DNA from: Planctomycetaceae bacterium
GTDB lineage: Bacteria; Planctomycetota; Planctomycetia; Pirellulales; Pirellulaceae
NCBI GenBank assembly: GCA_018658605.1
Contig: JABHUV010000287.1
Span: forward strand, 1-8,739
Direction: 5' to 3'
DNA length: 8,739 nucleotides
The notes below the pieces were generated by a model. The model did no database searches and was not told the DNA's origin. It was given only the letters and a program-made list of their open reading frames with translations. The position numbers and the translations under genes are program-made. Every line of letters starts with the position of its first letter. Position 1 is the first letter of the stretch. Positions 1 through 6,305 of this stretch are shown in pieces.

Positions 1-777
1 GCTATAAAACGGTTTAACTTCTCCGGCAATCTCGATTAGCAGAGCCCCATCACTGGCAACTCCACAACAGCGCCCCTGATAGCTACGAGGTTGCTGATCG
101 GTTTCACCAATAACGATGGATATATCGCTATGGTTTAACATAGAACGTGAATTCCGGAGCGTGGAAATATCTAGTTGTTTTGATTTAAGAAGCGAGAAAT
201 TTTTGTCCAGCTGATTCAATAATAGGACGAGCAGGTCCTCTAGGTTATGGGTTGTGTCGGTCGCATCGGTTATAGCAATCCCAGTCGTGGAGATATCTGC
301 TGGCGCCGTTTTGAGAGAGTTATTGATGTTGAGCCCGATTCCAATGACTAGCTGGGTCGGTTGTGTTGCGGCGGACTCAATCAGAATTCCCCCGAGCTTT
401 TTATCGCGGAGGTAAACATCGTTAGGCCACTTCAGCTGTATGGCTTCTGGATTAACGCTGCCGACTATGGTTTCGAGTACCTCCGCGATTGAGATTCCAG
501 TGACAAGAGCGACCACAGGAACATCTTTTTGTTGCATCGGTGAGAAATCATAGGACACCGAAAACGTAAGTGAACCGCCGGTCGAAAACCAGACATGGCT
601 GCCTCGGCCTCGACCTGCAGTTTGACACTCAGTTACAAGGACACTTGGTAATTTGGCCGTTTGATTTGCTAGTCTGCCCAACGCTGCCGTATTGGTTGAA
701 TGGCATTCGTCCAATACGATGGCTTCCGCCACGCAGCTATCCGCTTCAATACGTGTTGGCTCGAAGGCAGTGTTCAT
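1..777 (-). CDS. birA: Biotin-[biotin carboxyl carrier protein] ligase, monofunctional (3' end cut by window edge)
   Basis: This enzyme activates biotin with ATP to biotinyl-AMP and transfers it to the carrier-protein lysine of biotin-dependent carboxylases, in the cytoplasm. I translated the minus strand from the ATG at 777 and found 259 codons without a stop up to the edge. Family motifs are clear: ECHSTN at 24-29, AGRGRGSHVW at 54-63 (the biotinyl-AMP loop; Arg58 matches E. coli Arg118), LKWPNDVY at 115-122, KLGGILIES at 127-135 (Lys128 matches E. coli Lys183) and VIGIGLNIN at 144-152. Residues about 215-259 look like the small SH3-like C-terminal domain, so probably only a few residues are missing. 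There is no N-terminal helix-turn-helix, so it should not act as a repressor of biotin synthesis. A GAGG lies 5 bases before the ATG, and an in-frame stop at 811-813 with no start codon in between fixes the start. It follows pckA by 90 bases on the same strand. Confidence 0.95.
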   Translation of the reverse strand, partial: MNTAFEPTRIEADSCVAEAIVLDECHSTNTAALGRLANQTAKLPSVLVTECQTAGRGRGSHVWFSTGGSLTFSVSYDFSPMQQKDVPVVALVTGISIAEVLETIVGSVNPEAIQLKWPNDVYLRDKKLGGILIESAATQPTQLVIGIGLNINNSLKTAPADISTTGIAITDATDTTHNLEDLLVLLLNQLDKNFSLLKSKQLDISTLRNSRSMLNHSDISIVIGETDQQPRSYQGRCCGVASDGALLIEIAGEVKPFYS

Positions 778-793
778 CGTAGCCTCGTGAGGG

Positions 794-841
794 GGCCTGC
801 GTTGCGCTGTCTACAAACTGTTATTAAGCGGGTAACAGGCC
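794..841 (-). promoter_or_regulatory. Two mutually exclusive hairpins in the pckA-birA gap (possible weak terminator or attenuator)
   Basis: Read on the minus strand, the gap contains CTGTTA (838-833) pairing with TAACAG (823-818) around a 9-base loop, followed by a short TTTGT. The same 5' arm is part of GGCCTG (841-836), which also pairs with CAGGCC (799-794) just before the birA ribosome-binding site. Only one stem can form at a time. The arms are 6 base pairs each and the T-run is short, so a strong intrinsic terminator is unlikely. A chance arrangement cannot be excluded. Confidence 0.3.
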
Positions 842-867
842 TTAGCCCAAACTTAACTGCCGATTCC

Positions 868-2445
868 TTAAACGGTTGGTCCGGCAGCGACCACATCTGC
901 ATCAGCTTGGTCCAGATACTGTGCAAAGTTATCGGTGAACAGTTGAGCTAGTTTAGCAGCTGTTTGTTCGTAGGCAGCGGAATCACTCCAAGTCGAGCTG
1001 GGAACAAGAATTTCACTTGGACAACCAGGTACGCTCTCAGGAATGGCTAGGCCAAACACGGGTTCGATAACTGTTGCCACGTCGTCAAGCTGACCGGCAT
1101 GGATAGCATCGATAATGGCCCGCGTATATTTAAGACTCATGCGTTCCCCGGTACCGTATGCTCCACCGGACCATCCAGTATTGACGAGCCAAGCGTTGGT
1201 GTTGTGCTGTTGCATTTTTTCAGCGAGCAGTTTGCCATAAGCTGAGGGGTGCAGCATGAGGAACGCGGCACCGAAACAAGCTGAAAATGTTGCTTCAGGT
1301 TCGGTAACACCAACTTCTGTGCCTGCAACTTTAGCAGTGTAGCCATTAATGAAATGGTAGCTAGCTTGAGCGGGAGTCAGCTTGGATACAGGTGGTAGTA
1401 CTCCAAAAGCGTCACAGGTTAGTAAGATGATATTTTTTGGGTGTGAACCAACACAGGGGATTTTCGCATTGTCGATGTATTCAATTGGATACGACGCTCG
1501 AGTGTTTTGTGTAATCGACACATTAGTGTAGTCGACAGCCCGAGTGTCTTGATCGAACACGACATTTTCTAGGACGGTACCGAAACGGATAGCGTGATAG
1601 ATTTCCGGTTCTGATTCTGCGGACAAGTCAATGGTCTTAGCATAACAGCCGCCCTCGATATTGAAGACTCCGTTATCCGTCCAGCAATGTTCATCGTCGC
1701 CGATTAGTGGCCGATTAGCGTCGGCTGACAGGGTTGTTTTTCCAGTACCTGAGAGACCAAAGAACAATGCAACGGTGCCATCTTCACCTTCATTGGCACT
1801 GCAATGCATGGAGAAGATGTTTTGGCGAGGCATCAAGTAGTGCATGATCGTGAAGACACCCTTTTTCATTTCACCGGCGTATTGGCTTCCAAGAATGACA
1901 AGTTCTTTGGCTTCAAGATTAAGTGTGATGCTGGCGTCAGATTCGACTCCTTCAACAGCAGTGTCTGCTTTGCATTGGCCGCTGTTGAGAATGACGTAGT
2001 CAGGTTCTCCAAAGTCAGCAAGTTGCTCGGCGGTAGGTCGGATCAGCATGTTGTGCATAAACAGTGCGTGGTAGGGTCGAGCACAAATGATACGGATTTT
2101 TAATTGATGTTCAGGATCCCAACCGGCATAGCCATCAACGATGTAGAGTTGGGCACACTCACTGAGGAATTCGACAGCCATTTTTCGGTTAATTGCGAAT
2201 GAATCGGCTTCGAGAGGAATGTTAACAGGACCCCACCAGATTTCATTTTCACTTTCCGGATTGCGAACAATTCGTTTGTCTTTAGGGCTGCGGCCCGTTT
2301 TTTCAAAAGAAACACTGGCAAGGGCTCCACTGGACGTAATGTCGGCTCCATCAAATTCTAGTGCATGTTCGTATAGCACGGCTGGTGAGAGGTTGCGGTA
2401 GATAGTGGTGTTGTTGATGCCGTATTGGGTAAGATCGATGGACAT
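868..2445 (-). CDS. pckA: Phosphoenolpyruvate carboxykinase (ATP)
   Basis: It converts oxaloacetate and ATP to phosphoenolpyruvate, CO2 and ADP, the first committed step of gluconeogenesis, in the cytoplasm. The 525 residues match the usual length of the ATP-dependent bacterial family. Visible motifs in order: GRSPKDKR at 51-58 (substrate-binding Arg52), YAGEMKKG at 189-196 (Lys195 matches metal-ligand Lys213 of E. coli), SMHCSAN at 212-218 (His214 matches His232), P-loop GLSGTGKT at 230-237 with Lys236, the metal-binding LIGDDEH at 247-253 (Asp251 matches Asp269), TRASYPIEY at 315-323 and TRAIIDAI at 441-448. All catalytic positions appear intact. The ATG at 2445 is supported by an in-frame TGA at 2469-2467 with no better start between. 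No convincing Shine-Dalgarno sequence precedes it. birA follows on the same strand, and the promoter probably lies in the divergent region upstream. Confidence 0.98.
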   Translation of the reverse strand: MSIDLTQYGINNTTIYRNLSPAVLYEHALEFDGADITSSGALASVSFEKTGRSPKDKRIVRNPESENEIWWGPVNIPLEADSFAINRKMAVEFLSECAQLYIVDGYAGWDPEHQLKIRIICARPYHALFMHNMLIRPTAEQLADFGEPDYVILNSGQCKADTAVEGVESDASITLNLEAKELVILGSQYAGEMKKGVFTIMHYLMPRQNIFSMHCSANEGEDGTVALFFGLSGTGKTTLSADANRPLIGDDEHCWTDNGVFNIEGGCYAKTIDLSAESEPEIYHAIRFGTVLENVVFDQDTRAVDYTNVSITQNTRASYPIEYIDNAKIPCVGSHPKNIILLTCDAFGVLPPVSKLTPAQASYHFINGYTAKVAGTEVGVTEPEATFSACFGAAFLMLHPSAYGKLLAEKMQQHNTNAWLVNTGWSGGAYGTGERMSLKYTRAIIDAIHAGQLDDVATVIEPVFGLAIPESVPGCPSEILVPSSTWSDSAAYEQTAAKLAQLFTDNFAQYLDQADADVVAAGPTV

Positions 2446-2527
2446 AGTACTGATGAGGTTCCCGTTTCAAGTAACAAAAAGTGTATTAGGTTCGGTTCTG
2501 TGTTATAAAACACAAACACTACATTTC

Positions 2528-2533
2528 ATTATA
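2528..2533 (-). promoter_or_regulatory. Candidate -10 box for pckA
   Basis: A perfect TATAAT is read on the minus strand, about 80 bases upstream of the pckA ATG. At a 17-base spacing the -35 position reads CTAATC, which is a poor match to TTGACA, so the promoter may need an activator or may not be sigma-70 dependent. A transcript from here would carry the GTGTT-ATAA-AACAC hairpin at 2500-2513 near its 5' end. Confidence 0.35.
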
Positions 2534-2646
2534 CCTCAATTCGTGTTTTTGATTAGGGGGTGACCGTCTCTATTGCAAACGGTAAAAAATAGACTCGAGT
2601 GATTCGAATTAAAACGATCACGTAATCTTCTTTAGTTGGTCACGAA

Positions 2647-2655
2647 TGCTATACT
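2647..2655 (+). promoter_or_regulatory. Candidate extended -10 box for the BNR-protein operon
   Basis: TGCTATACT fits the extended -10 pattern TGn-TATAnT (5 of 6 matches to TATAAT). It lies about 47 bases upstream of the ATG at 2703. No good -35 hexamer is present (TTCTTT at 2628-2633 is the nearest), which is tolerable for extended -10 promoters. Promoter motifs outside the Proteobacteria are less predictable, so this remains tentative. Confidence 0.4.
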
Positions 2656-2702
2656 CAGCGTCATCAGATCAACCGCCATGTTAATTCTCGAGGAAGCGTA
2701 GA

Positions 2703-3842
2703 ATGCAACGACGTGATGCAATAAAAACGGCGGCTGGATTAATGGTGTTTTCTTCACGCAGCGTTATTGCTGTGGAACCGCAGGCGGAAGTGTTATCGAC
2801 CAAGGTGATTGAACCGAGTCGCACGGCGTACATTGGGTGGCCAACGTTGACGCGGCGAAAGAATGGTCAGCTATTACTTGTAGCATCGGGGACTCGTGAA
2901 TCACACGTTTGCCCTTTCGGTAGCGTGCAATTATTCCGTAGCAACGATGACGGTAAAACTTGGCTGCTGCCGCAAACGATTATGGATACTCCGACGGATG
3001 ACCGTGATGCAGGTATCCTTGAGACAGCTGCTGGCACTTTGCTCGCGACAACATTTACCTCAGACGCTTATGTTTCGGTACTGGAAAAAGCAAGGTCTGC
3101 TGGGAACTGGGATGCCGAGCGATTAGCGTTGTGGGAAGCTGCTGCTGCGCGCATCACTCCAGCGGAACTGAAGTCGACGCTAGGAACTTGGATGATGCGG
3201 TCGACCAATGGTGGCATTACTTGGTCAGAGGCTTATAACAGTATTGTCAACAGCCCTCACGGACCGATTGCATTACAGGATGGCACGATATTTTATGCAG
3301 GAGTGTCACTGTGGAAAGAGGAACGTTTTGTTGGCGCAGTACTTTCCAGGGATGATGGGAAGACGTGGAAGAAACTCGCAGCAATTCCAACTCGTCCCGG
3401 CGACGATTCAGCTAACTACCATGAACTGCATGCGGTCGAGGCGGCCAGCGGTAAGATAATTGTGCAAGTCCGCAATCACAATTCCACAAATTTCCGCGAG
3501 ACTCTACAAACGGAATCAACCGACGGCGGTAAGACTTGGACGACGCTCCATAGCATTGGTGTGTGGGGACTACCCTCTCACCTGCTGCGACTTCGCGACG
3601 GTCGCTTGGTGATGAGTTATGGTTATCGACGTAAGCCTTACGGGAATCAAGTTCGTATCAGTTCCGACGAAGGCCGTACCTGGTCGACGCCGATGACCAT
3701 TTCCGAAGACGGGGCAGGATCTGATCTGGGTTATACTTCGACTGTTGAACTCGGCGACGGTAAACTACTGTCAGTATGGTACGAGAAGATGGCGGGCAGT
3801 ACCAAGGCGGTATTGCGGCAAGCGACGTGGAGCATCAAGTGA
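2703..3842 (+). CDS. Exported BNR/Asp-box beta-propeller protein, sialidase superfamily
   Basis: Five Asp-box repeats (SxDxGxTW-like) mark a sialidase-fold six-bladed propeller: SNDDGKTW at 80-87, STNGGITW at 167-174, SRDDGKTW at 215-222, STDGGKTW at 272-279 and SSDEGRTW at 320-327. Residues 1-24 look like an export signal: a twin arginine at 3-4 in MQRRDAIKTAAG, then a short hydrophobic stretch, resembling the RR-leaders common on secreted planctomycete enzymes. No clean AxA cleavage site is visible. The 379 residues suit a single propeller domain. The usual YRIP motif that supplies the first substrate arginine reads IGWP at 44-47, so sialic acid may not be the substrate. An AGGA 8 bases before the ATG supports the start. 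It heads a tight run with the CPBP protease gene. The family assignment is firm; the substrate, and whether it hydrolyses at all, are unknown. Confidence 0.85.
   Translation: MQRRDAIKTAAGLMVFSSRSVIAVEPQAEVLSTKVIEPSRTAYIGWPTLTRRKNGQLLLVASGTRESHVCPFGSVQLFRSNDDGKTWLLPQTIMDTPTDDRDAGILETAAGTLLATTFTSDAYVSVLEKARSAGNWDAERLALWEAAAARITPAELKSTLGTWMMRSTNGGITWSEAYNSIVNSPHGPIALQDGTIFYAGVSLWKEERFVGAVLSRDDGKTWKKLAAIPTRPGDDSANYHELHAVEAASGKIIVQVRNHNSTNFRETLQTESTDGGKTWTTLHSIGVWGLPSHLLRLRDGRLVMSYGYRRKPYGNQVRISSDEGRTWSTPMTISEDGAGSDLGYTSTVELGDGKLLSVWYEKMAGSTKAVLRQATWSIK
3829..3832 (+). promoter_or_regulatory. Ribosome-binding site deciding the GTG start of the CPBP gene
   Basis: GGAG lies 6 bases before the GTG at 3839, inside the last codons of the upstream gene. 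It selects a start that overlaps the upstream TGA as GTGA, a typical arrangement for translational coupling. Confidence 0.65.
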
Positions 3843-4594
3843 ACGCAGCGAAGATAAGAAAGTTATTGAATACCAATTCTGAATCATCTAGCGGTAATTC
3901 TATTTCGTCAGCGTTGTGGTTTGCGATGACGTATCCGTTTCTACTCACCGCGATTTATTTTGTATTGCTCAACGGTGAGGAAACGGGTTTGCAGAACTGG
4001 GTGTTTAGTAATCTGAAGCTGATTCAGTTTGCGTTTCCAGCGGTGTTTGTCTTCTTAGTGTGTCGGGAATCGTTGTCATTACCCCAGTGGAAGAAACCAG
4101 CTTTTGGATTGGGCTTAGGCTTCGGTGTAGTCATAATCTGCGCTGCACTGGTTATCTATTTTGGATTTCTCAAGGGTTCGCTTCCTTACTATTTATTGCG
4201 TGGCAAAGTTCAAGCCAAGGTACAAGGATTTGGGTTAACGAACGTTTGGGCTTACGGTGCGTTTTCTGTGTTTTACTGTTTGATTCACTCTGGCATGGAA
4301 GAGTATTATTGGCGATGGTTTGTTTTTAAACGTTTACGAACCCAAATCGGAAAATGCCAAGCCATCGTCTTGTCGAGCATTGCTTTCATGTCTCATCATG
4401 TTATCTTGATGATCGTGTTTTTCGGACTTGCTTCACCTCTGGCTTGGAGTTTTTCGTTATGCGTGGCGGTTGGGGGCAGTGTCTGGGCCTGGCTCTACAA
4501 TCGCAGCGATAATTTTTATGCGATTTGGGCTAGCCATGCTTTAGTCGACGCAGCGATTTTTATAATCGGTTACGACTTGATATTTAACGGATAG
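3839..4594 (+). CDS. CPBP-family intramembrane metalloprotease
   Basis: This is a polytopic membrane protein of the CPBP (Rce1-like, 'Abi') family, glutamate-dependent intramembrane proteases that act on membrane-embedded or prenylated substrates. I place the start at GTG 3839 (251 residues), which overlaps the preceding stop by four bases and has a well-spaced GGAG. An ATG in the same frame at 3776 lies deep inside the upstream gene, and an internal ATG at 3926 would cut into the first membrane segment. The three family motifs are present near the C-terminus: EEYYWR at 154-159 (EExxxR), FMSHH at 183-187 (FxxxH) and HALVD at 233-237 (HxxxD/N). Hydrophobic segments occur at about 25-45, 60-75, 88-110, 136-150, 174-220 and 228-248. 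The natural substrate cannot be read from the sequence. Its coupling to an exported propeller protein suggests a shared role at the cell envelope, but this is conjecture. Confidence 0.88.
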   Translation: MNAAKIRKLLNTNSESSSGNSISSALWFAMTYPFLLTAIYFVLLNGEETGLQNWVFSNLKLIQFAFPAVFVFLVCRESLSLPQWKKPAFGLGLGFGVVIICAALVIYFGFLKGSLPYYLLRGKVQAKVQGFGLTNVWAYGAFSVFYCLIHSGMEEYYWRWFVFKRLRTQIGKCQAIVLSSIAFMSHHVILMIVFFGLASPLAWSFSLCVAVGGSVWAWLYNRSDNFYAIWASHALVDAAIFIIGYDLIFNG

Positions 4595-4602
4595 TAAAGA
4601 CT

Positions 4603-4608
4603 AAGGAG
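4603..4608 (+). promoter_or_regulatory. Strong Shine-Dalgarno deciding the TTG start of the M32 gene
   Basis: AAGGAG (followed by A) sits 7 bases before the TTG at 4616. It is the best ribosome-binding site in the window. It supports TTG initiation over the first in-frame ATG, which is 31 codons further on, inside the conserved N-terminal region. Confidence 0.75.
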
Positions 4609-4615
4609 ATTTGTC

Positions 4616-6121
4616 TTGAGCGATACTTATGACCAACTATGCGATCATTTTCGCGAGATCGCCGTGTTAGGCTCGATTGGTTCATTGTTAGATTGGGATG
4701 CTCGCTGCATGTTACCCGGCGGTGGCGCGGAGTACCGTTCGGATCAGCAAGCCTATTTGTCTAATTTGTTGCATCAAAAGAGAACGGACCCGCGAATCGG
4801 AGATTGGTTGGCTGACGTCGCCGACTCGGATTTAACCGCAGATTCGCGCAGTGACTCCGCAACAGTTATTCGTGAAGCGAAACGTATTTATAACAAACAA
4901 GTTAAATTGCCGGCGGATTTGGTAGAAGCGTTAACACGCGCAGAAAATGATGGTCAGCACGCCTGGGTGGAGGCGCGGAAGAATGATGATTTTGCGACAT
5001 TCTTGCCGTTCTTGGAAACGACTTTTAAGCTCAAGCGAGAGCAAGCTGATGCGATTGGATTTGACGATTGCCGCTATGACGCGCTGTTAGATGACTTTGA
5101 GCCGGATGAAAAAACGTCACGAGTGCGCGGGACTCTCGAGGCACTGAGGAAGGACTTGGTGCCCTTGCTCGATGCGATTCAAGGAAGTTCTGAGGTTCCA
5201 GACACGGCGTTGTTGACGAGAAAATATCCCGTGGATTGTCAAACGCAGTTCGGCACGCGGGCGGCCACAGCGATTGGGTTTGAGTTCGACCGTGGGCGTC
5301 TTGATGTAACGCATCATCCCTTTTGCACTGAAGCCGGACCGGATGATTGTCGTATCACGACGCGTTACGACAAGAATTTTTTCAACATGGCATTTTTTGG
5401 TATTCTGCACGAAGCGGGACATGGAATTTATGACCAAGGTTTGCGCAAAGACTATTACGGCTTGGGACCAGGTACGTATTTATCGCTAGGGATTCACGAA
5501 TCGCAGTCGCGAATGTGGGAGAATCAAGTTGGGCGGGGACGACCATTTTGGGAACATTGGTATGGTGCTGCCCAGCAAACTTTCAGTGAAGCTTTGGGAA
5601 ACGTTGCTTTTGACGATTTCTATTTCGCCATTAACCGCGTCGAACCATCGTTGATTCGTGTTGAGGCGGATGAACTGACTTATAATCTACACATTATTAT
5701 TCGCTTCGAATTAGAACAAGAGATGCTTGACGGAGAGATAAATGCCGCTGATTTACCTGACGCTTGGAATGCGAAATACCAGCAATATTTGGGGATTACG
5801 CCTCCCAATAATAAGAACGGAGTGATGCAGGATGTCCACTGGAGCGCGGGACTTATTGGGTATTTCCCAACTTATTCATTGGGTAATCTTTATGCGGCGC
5901 AATTCTTTGCCAAGGCCGATGACGAATTAGGTGGTCTCGCTGAGATGTTCCGCCGTGGTGAATACTTGCCCCTTAAGGAATGGGTCGGTGAAAAAATTCA
6001 TCGAGTAGGTCGCAGTTGCTCAGCAGCAGAATTGGTCCAAGAAGTTACCGGTGAGCCGCTCAATCATCAGTATCTAGTGGATCAACTTAGGGAAAAACTA
6101 GGGCCACTTTATAAAATATAA
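4616..6121 (+). CDS. M32 family metallocarboxypeptidase (Taq/Pfu type)
   Basis: This cytoplasmic zinc (or cobalt) carboxypeptidase removes C-terminal residues from peptides with broad specificity. The 501 residues equal the usual family length. The N-terminal signature is present around residues 16-40 (IGSLLDWDARCMLPGG at 21-36), which requires the TTG start. The catalytic centre is HEAGH at 265-269 (ligands His265 and His269, base Glu266). The third ligand is Glu295 in HESQSRMWEN at 294-303, exactly 26 residues after the second histidine as in the Pyrococcus enzyme. DVHWSAGLIGYFPTYSLGN at 406-424 is the conserved C-terminal block. There is no signal peptide, as expected for an intracellular dipeptide and oligopeptide scavenger. 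It lies 21 bases after the CPBP gene and is probably the last gene of that operon; no clear terminator follows. Confidence 0.97.
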   Translation: MSDTYDQLCDHFREIAVLGSIGSLLDWDARCMLPGGGAEYRSDQQAYLSNLLHQKRTDPRIGDWLADVADSDLTADSRSDSATVIREAKRIYNKQVKLPADLVEALTRAENDGQHAWVEARKNDDFATFLPFLETTFKLKREQADAIGFDDCRYDALLDDFEPDEKTSRVRGTLEALRKDLVPLLDAIQGSSEVPDTALLTRKYPVDCQTQFGTRAATAIGFEFDRGRLDVTHHPFCTEAGPDDCRITTRYDKNFFNMAFFGILHEAGHGIYDQGLRKDYYGLGPGTYLSLGIHESQSRMWENQVGRGRPFWEHWYGAAQQTFSEALGNVAFDDFYFAINRVEPSLIRVEADELTYNLHIIIRFELEQEMLDGEINAADLPDAWNAKYQQYLGITPPNNKNGVMQDVHWSAGLIGYFPTYSLGNLYAAQFFAKADDELGGLAEMFRRGEYLPLKEWVGEKIHRVGRSCSAAELVQEVTGEPLNHQYLVDQLREKLGPLYKI

Positions 6122-6305
6122 TGGTTGATATCTTGTATGTGTTTGGTTTTATAGTCGCAATTAAATAGCCAATCAGACTATTATTTAACATGTTGTTGGC
6201 TCAACAGCGTATTTGGGCAGGGTTGAATCAACCAACTTTAATCGGTAAGAATGATTAACAACTTGGATTAGCAAATAGAATGTAATTGGGAATAAGGGAT
6301 AGTAT
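6122..6305 (+). promoter_or_regulatory. Intergenic region with two GTTG-N3-CAAC dyads and a candidate promoter
   Basis: This 184-base gap carries no gene. It holds two related inverted repeats, TGTTG-GCT-CAACA (6194-6206) and GGTTGA-A-TCAACC (6221-6233), whose centres lie 27 bases apart. Both contain GTTG-N3-CAAC. Further downstream TTAACA (6255-6260) and TAGAAT (6276-6281) resemble -35 and -10 boxes with a short 15-base spacer, which would start transcription just before the next gene. If real, the dyads would sit upstream of that promoter, a position more typical of activation than of steric repression. No intrinsic terminator for the preceding operon is evident. Confidence 0.4.

Larger units (their letters stand above)
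2446..2702. promoter_or_regulatory. Divergent intergenic region between pckA and the BNR-protein operon
   Basis: This 257-base AT-rich stretch separates two head-to-head transcription units and must hold promoters for both; I see no gene in it. It contains a short dyad GTGTTATAAAACAC (2500-2513), an ACCGT/ACGGT inverted pair (2563-2567 and 2579-2583) and an imperfect dyad GTGATTCG/CGATCAC (2599-2606 and 2615-2621). Any of these could be an operator, but all are short enough to arise by chance. The candidate -10 boxes are listed separately. Confidence 0.6.

Noticed and set aside
570..951. Two short plus-strand open frames (70 and 83 codons) over the start of birA and the end of pckA
   Set aside because: They run antisense to well-supported genes, have no recognisable motifs and read as low-quality protein.
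1804..2103. A 99-codon plus-strand frame opposite pckA
   Set aside because: It lies wholly antisense to a conserved region of pckA and its translation resembles no protein family; the opposite strand explains the sequence.
2703..4594. Sialic acid utilisation cluster
   Set aside because: No nan-type lyase, kinase, epimerase or transporter is present, and the propeller seems to lack the RIP arginine.
3839..4594. Phage-defence or bacteriocin-immunity role for the CPBP ('Abi') protein
   Set aside because: The family name alone is not evidence; no toxin, bacteriocin, nuclease or mobile element lies nearby, and the neighbours are metabolic or secreted proteins.
5117..5437. A 106-codon minus-strand frame opposite the M32 gene
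   Set aside because: It is antisense to the catalytic region, including HEAGH, and is explained by the coding constraint of the M32 gene.
6122..6305. Small RNA, tRNA or CRISPR in the gap before the zinc-ribbon gene
   Set aside because: Only two short dyads are present; there is no cloverleaf, no regular repeat-spacer pattern and no terminator.
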